A stretch of 17,280 nt of DNA from Cytophagales bacterium (GTDB lineage: Bacteria; Bacteroidota; Bacteroidia; Cytophagales; 172606-1). The notes under the pieces were generated by a model. It was not told the DNA's origin, ran no database searches, and was given only the letters and a program-made list of their open reading frames with translations. Of this stretch, positions 15,775 to 17,280 are shown in pieces; the stretch's first letter is position 1, and every line of letters begins with the position of its first letter. The DNA lies in NCBI GenBank assembly GCA_025455595.1, contig JALOMD010000004.1, positions 1 to 17,280 of the forward strand. Direction: 5' to 3'. The position numbers and the translations under genes were made by a program.

Positions 15775-16135
15775 TGGAGCTGGAGGGATTCGAACCCTCG
15801 TCCGGACAAGGAAACCGTCGGGCTTTCTACATGCTTATCGGTTGTTGGGTTGTCGGGCAAACGCAAGGTAACCGCATCCCGCACGTTTGCCTTAGTCACC
15901 GGTACGGTTTGCGGCGCGTGACCTTACCGCAATCGGCACTGCGTGATGATGCTCCGGTTGCCCTCCCGGCAGTGCGTGGGGAGAGCGGAACACATGCTAC
16001 CTAATTCTTAATTAAGCAGCAAGGGCGTAGTTAGCTTCGCCAATTATGGTTCGGAAGCGTTTTTAACGGGAGGCACTTCCAACTCCCGGCATGCTTACCC
16101 GCAGCCTGCACAAGCCGTCAAAACCGGTCAGCCCC
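15775..16135 (-). ncRNA. ssrA: tmRNA (ssrA)
   Basis: The 361-nt RNA begins GGGGCTGACCGGTTTTGACG (from 16135) and ends with a tRNA-like T-arm GGTTCGAATCC and acceptor CAGCTCC plus A (15775). GGGGCUG pairs with CAGCUCC in a 7-bp acceptor with one G-U. The CCA end is not encoded. The tag frame (16041-16012) reads GEANYALAA then TAA, close to the GENNYALAA tag of Bacteroides. It rescues stalled ribosomes and marks the truncated proteins for degradation. Its 3' end faces the integrase, a common site for integration of mobile elements. Confidence 0.96.
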
Positions 16136-16143
16136 AGGTACGT

Positions 16144-16182
16144 GTCTGGCAAGCAACCGCAACCAACTGCTGCCTGCCAGAC
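16144..16182 (-). promoter_or_regulatory. Inverted repeat just upstream of tmRNA
   Basis: GTCTGGCAAGCA (16144-16155) and TGCCTGCCAGAC (16171-16182) pair over 12 bases with one wobble or mismatch, 9 bases before the mature tmRNA 5' end. It may be a hairpin in the precursor leader that guides 5' processing, or an operator. TATTATTG lies next to it (16189-16182, minus strand) and resembles a minus-7 box, but no minus-33 partner is seen. Confidence 0.45.
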
Positions 16183-16266
16183 AATAATACAAATCTGACG
16201 CTTTTTTGGTTTCCGTCCAACCATCTTCCGAGAAGGAAATGCGGACGAACATTAATGGTTCTTTGC

Positions 16267-16294
16267 CGTTTTGAGCAAAAATTGCCTAAAACGC
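16267..16294. repeat. Dispersed hairpin repeat, short form, copy 6
   Basis: Starts CGTTTTGAGCAAAAATTG and ends CTAAAACGC. The first 18 bases match the first 18 of copy 1 exactly, after which the long loop is absent. CGTTTT pairs with AAAACG. Intergenic. Confidence 0.6.
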
Positions 16295-16363
16295 TGGCGA
16301 ATAATATCCTTTCTACATACGCGAAAGTATCGGTTTTCGGAGCCAATGAAACTTCGTCAAAAA

Positions 16364-16402
16364 GCCGTTTTGGCGACATTGCGGCTTGCTTCATCCGCCA
16401 AA
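16364..16402. repeat. Degenerate dispersed hairpin repeat, copy 7
   Basis: GCCGTTTTGGCG and the downstream CGCCAAACAGC form an imperfect inverted repeat related to the other copies but more diverged. It may be a chance resemblance. Confidence 0.35.
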
Positions 16403-16479
16403 CAGCAATTTTTGTCTATCAATTTACCAAGTTCGTCTAAAAAATTTTTCTGTTTGTCAAACAGCCTATTATATTAGCA

Positions 16480-16625
16480 GCGTAAGAAGCACAGATAGTG
16501 GTATCAAAGCCACTTTCTCGTTTTTCTTTCCATAGCTGGTTGAAGGATCTTGGGGGTAAGACTGGCGTAAACACGCCGTCTTCCCCAGGTATCTTCCCCG
16601 AAGCCTTCTCCCTCTCTTTTTTCCC
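16480..16625 (+). ncRNA. Candidate structured RNA, family not recognised
   Basis: A very stable hairpin lies at 16553-16586: GGGG, bulged U, AAGAC, bulged U, GGCGU, loop AAAC, then ACGCC, GUCUU, CCCC, 14 pairs in all. A smaller hairpin, AGTGG with CCACT, lies at 16497-16514. GAAGG at 16542-16546 can pair with CCTTC at 16604-16608 as an outer helix, and a T6 run follows at 16617-16622. The upstream bases TATTATATTAG (16467-16477) resemble a promoter, but the spacing to a TTTG is short. No protein is encoded. It could be a 6S-like or other small RNA, or just a strong hairpin; strand is inferred from the T-run. Confidence 0.4.
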
Positions 16626-16680
16626 AATCTCTCGTTTTCAAAACCAACCGACCTGACGATTTTATCTGTCAGTCATCGTG

Positions 16681-16708
16681 CGTTTTAGCCGATTTTTGCC
16701 CAAAACGC
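16681..16708. repeat. Dispersed hairpin repeat, short form, copy 8
   Basis: CGTTTTAGC is followed by a T-rich spacer and GCCCAAAACG, giving a CGTTTT/AAAACG stem. First of three copies within 250 bases downstream of the M28 peptidase gene. Confidence 0.55.
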
Positions 16709-16778
16709 CACATTGGTCTGTACCAGAAAAAATCCTGTCGGATTTTGCACAGGCTGAAGCATGTGCTACAAAAAACAC

Positions 16779-16830
16779 CGTTTTGGGCAAAAATCGTCAA
16801 ATCCTGCAATAGGCGGAAACGCCCAAAACG
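16779..16830. repeat. Dispersed hairpin repeat, long form, copy 9
   Basis: Ten-base perfect arms CGTTTTGGGC (16779-16788) and GCCCAAAACG (16821-16830) with a 32-nt loop containing CAAATCCTGCAATAGGCGG. It aligns without gaps to copy 1 at 1736-1787 over all 52 bases, sharing 44. The loop motifs CAAATCC and AGGCGG are kept in both. Confidence 0.75.
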
Positions 16831-16898
16831 ACGAATATTATCTTGACCGAGCCGATGCTTCCGGTCAGACGCACAGCGTACAGACCTGCGTGTACAAA

Positions 16899-16927
16899 GC
16901 GTTTTGAGCATTTTTTGCCCAAAACGC
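16899..16927. repeat. Dispersed hairpin repeat, short form, copy 10, possible terminator
   Basis: GCGTTTTGAGC (16899-16909) and GCCCAAAACGC (16917-16927) pair over 11 positions with one wobble or mismatch around a T-rich 7-nt loop. It begins 29 bases past the M28 peptidase stop, so it may also end that transcript. Confidence 0.6.
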
Positions 16928-16956
16928 ATCTGACCTCTTATCTCTGACCTCTGACC

Positions 16957-17280
16957 TTATTTTTTGTTGCTGTCCACTTTGAGGCGTTCGTCGCGGTTGG
17001 CTACTTCCCATGCGGTGTGAAACACCAGCCGGGCTATTTTCTCCATTTTGGCGAAATTGATTTTTTCCACATCGTCGGTGGGGCGGTGGTAGTCTTCGTG
17101 GGTGCCGTTGAAGTAGAAAATGACTGGGATGCCGTGCTTGGCGAAATTGTAGTGGTCTGACCGATAATAAAACCGGTTCGGGTCGGCGGGGTCGTTGTAC
17201 TTGTAGTCCAAGGCCAGTTGCGTGTACTTGCGATTGGCCTCTTCGCTGATGGCGTGCAGTTCGCTGGAAAGCTTGTCGGA
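16957..17280 (-). CDS. M28-family metallopeptidase, C-terminal part (5' end outside window)
   Basis: The last 107 residues of a larger protein; the frame is open to the right edge. FYYRSDHYNFAKHGIPVIFY followed by GTHEDYHRPTDDVEKINF is the signature of M28 zinc aminopeptidases, with the His of DYHRPTDD as a zinc ligand and the SDH serine-aspartate-histidine stretch before it. The other zinc ligands lie outside the window. Such enzymes are usually exported and release amino acids from peptides. It ends DSNKK. The downstream bases carry three loosely repeated TCTGACCTC units (16929-16956) and then the hairpin repeat cluster. Confidence 0.88.
   Translation of the reverse strand, partial: SDKLSSELHAISEEANRKYTQLALDYKYNDPADPNRFYYRSDHYNFAKHGIPVIFYFNGTHEDYHRPTDDVEKINFAKMEKIARLVFHTAWEVANRDERLKVDSNKK

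Noticed and set aside
11319..15775. Search for a second copy of the tmRNA 3' end as attachment repeat
   Set aside because: Only 8-base coincidences (for example TCGTCCGG near 1566) were found; too short to call an att site.
15774..16004. 76-codon open frame over the tmRNA gene
   Set aside because: It lies on the opposite strand of a clear tmRNA; no coding evidence.
16681..16927. Three regularly spaced hairpins as a CRISPR array
   Set aside because: Spacing and unit length are irregular, units are themselves inverted repeats of different forms, and there are no cas genes.

Overview
The window looks like chromosomal DNA of a Bacteroidota bacterium, probably a Cytophagales- or Chitinophagales-type lineage. 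The evidence is an STN-domain TonB-dependent receptor, a FecR anti-sigma factor with a DUF4974-like tail, several lipoproteins, an integrase of the Bacteroides conjugative-element type (with the sequence TGLAYADV where most relatives have an arginine), and a tmRNA whose tag reads GEANYALAA. GC content appears a little above 50%. No genus can be named from the sequence alone.

Layout. Positions 1-7260 hold three minus-strand genes, read right to left: a 1132-residue TonB-dependent receptor, a secreted beta-helix-like lipoprotein, and a lipoprotein with IPT/TIG domains and a YWTD-type propeller that runs off the left edge. Together they look like an outer-membrane uptake or surface-display locus. 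Positions 7632-11223 hold three plus-strand genes: a small coiled-coil protein, an orphan FecR without its usual sigma factor, and a subtilisin-like lipoprotein protease. An 840-base gene-free stretch before fecR contains a 118-bp MITE-like element flanked by a 5-bp duplication.

Positions 11230-15700 are a decaying integrative mobilizable element: MOBP relaxase (3' end apparently frameshifted), MobC, a candidate oriT with a nic-like site beside an inverted repeat, a wrecked toprim-type primase pseudogene, a small helix-turn-helix protein and a tyrosine integrase. The integrase promoter region carries four copies of TTTGGTGAAC. The element lies against the 3' end of the tmRNA gene (ssrA, minus strand, 15775-16135), a classic island insertion site. 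I could not find the second attachment repeat in the window.

The right end (16136-16956) is gene-free. It holds a strong candidate structured RNA and a cluster of small hairpin repeats, followed by the C-terminal part of an M28 metallopeptidase.

The most unusual signal is a dispersed repeat family with the core CGTTTTGGGC plus an A-run, seen about ten times and only between genes. Two 52-nt copies lie 15 kb apart. They share a conserved loop and differ at a stem pair in a compensatory way (A-T versus G-C), which suggests a selected hairpin, perhaps a REP-like element.
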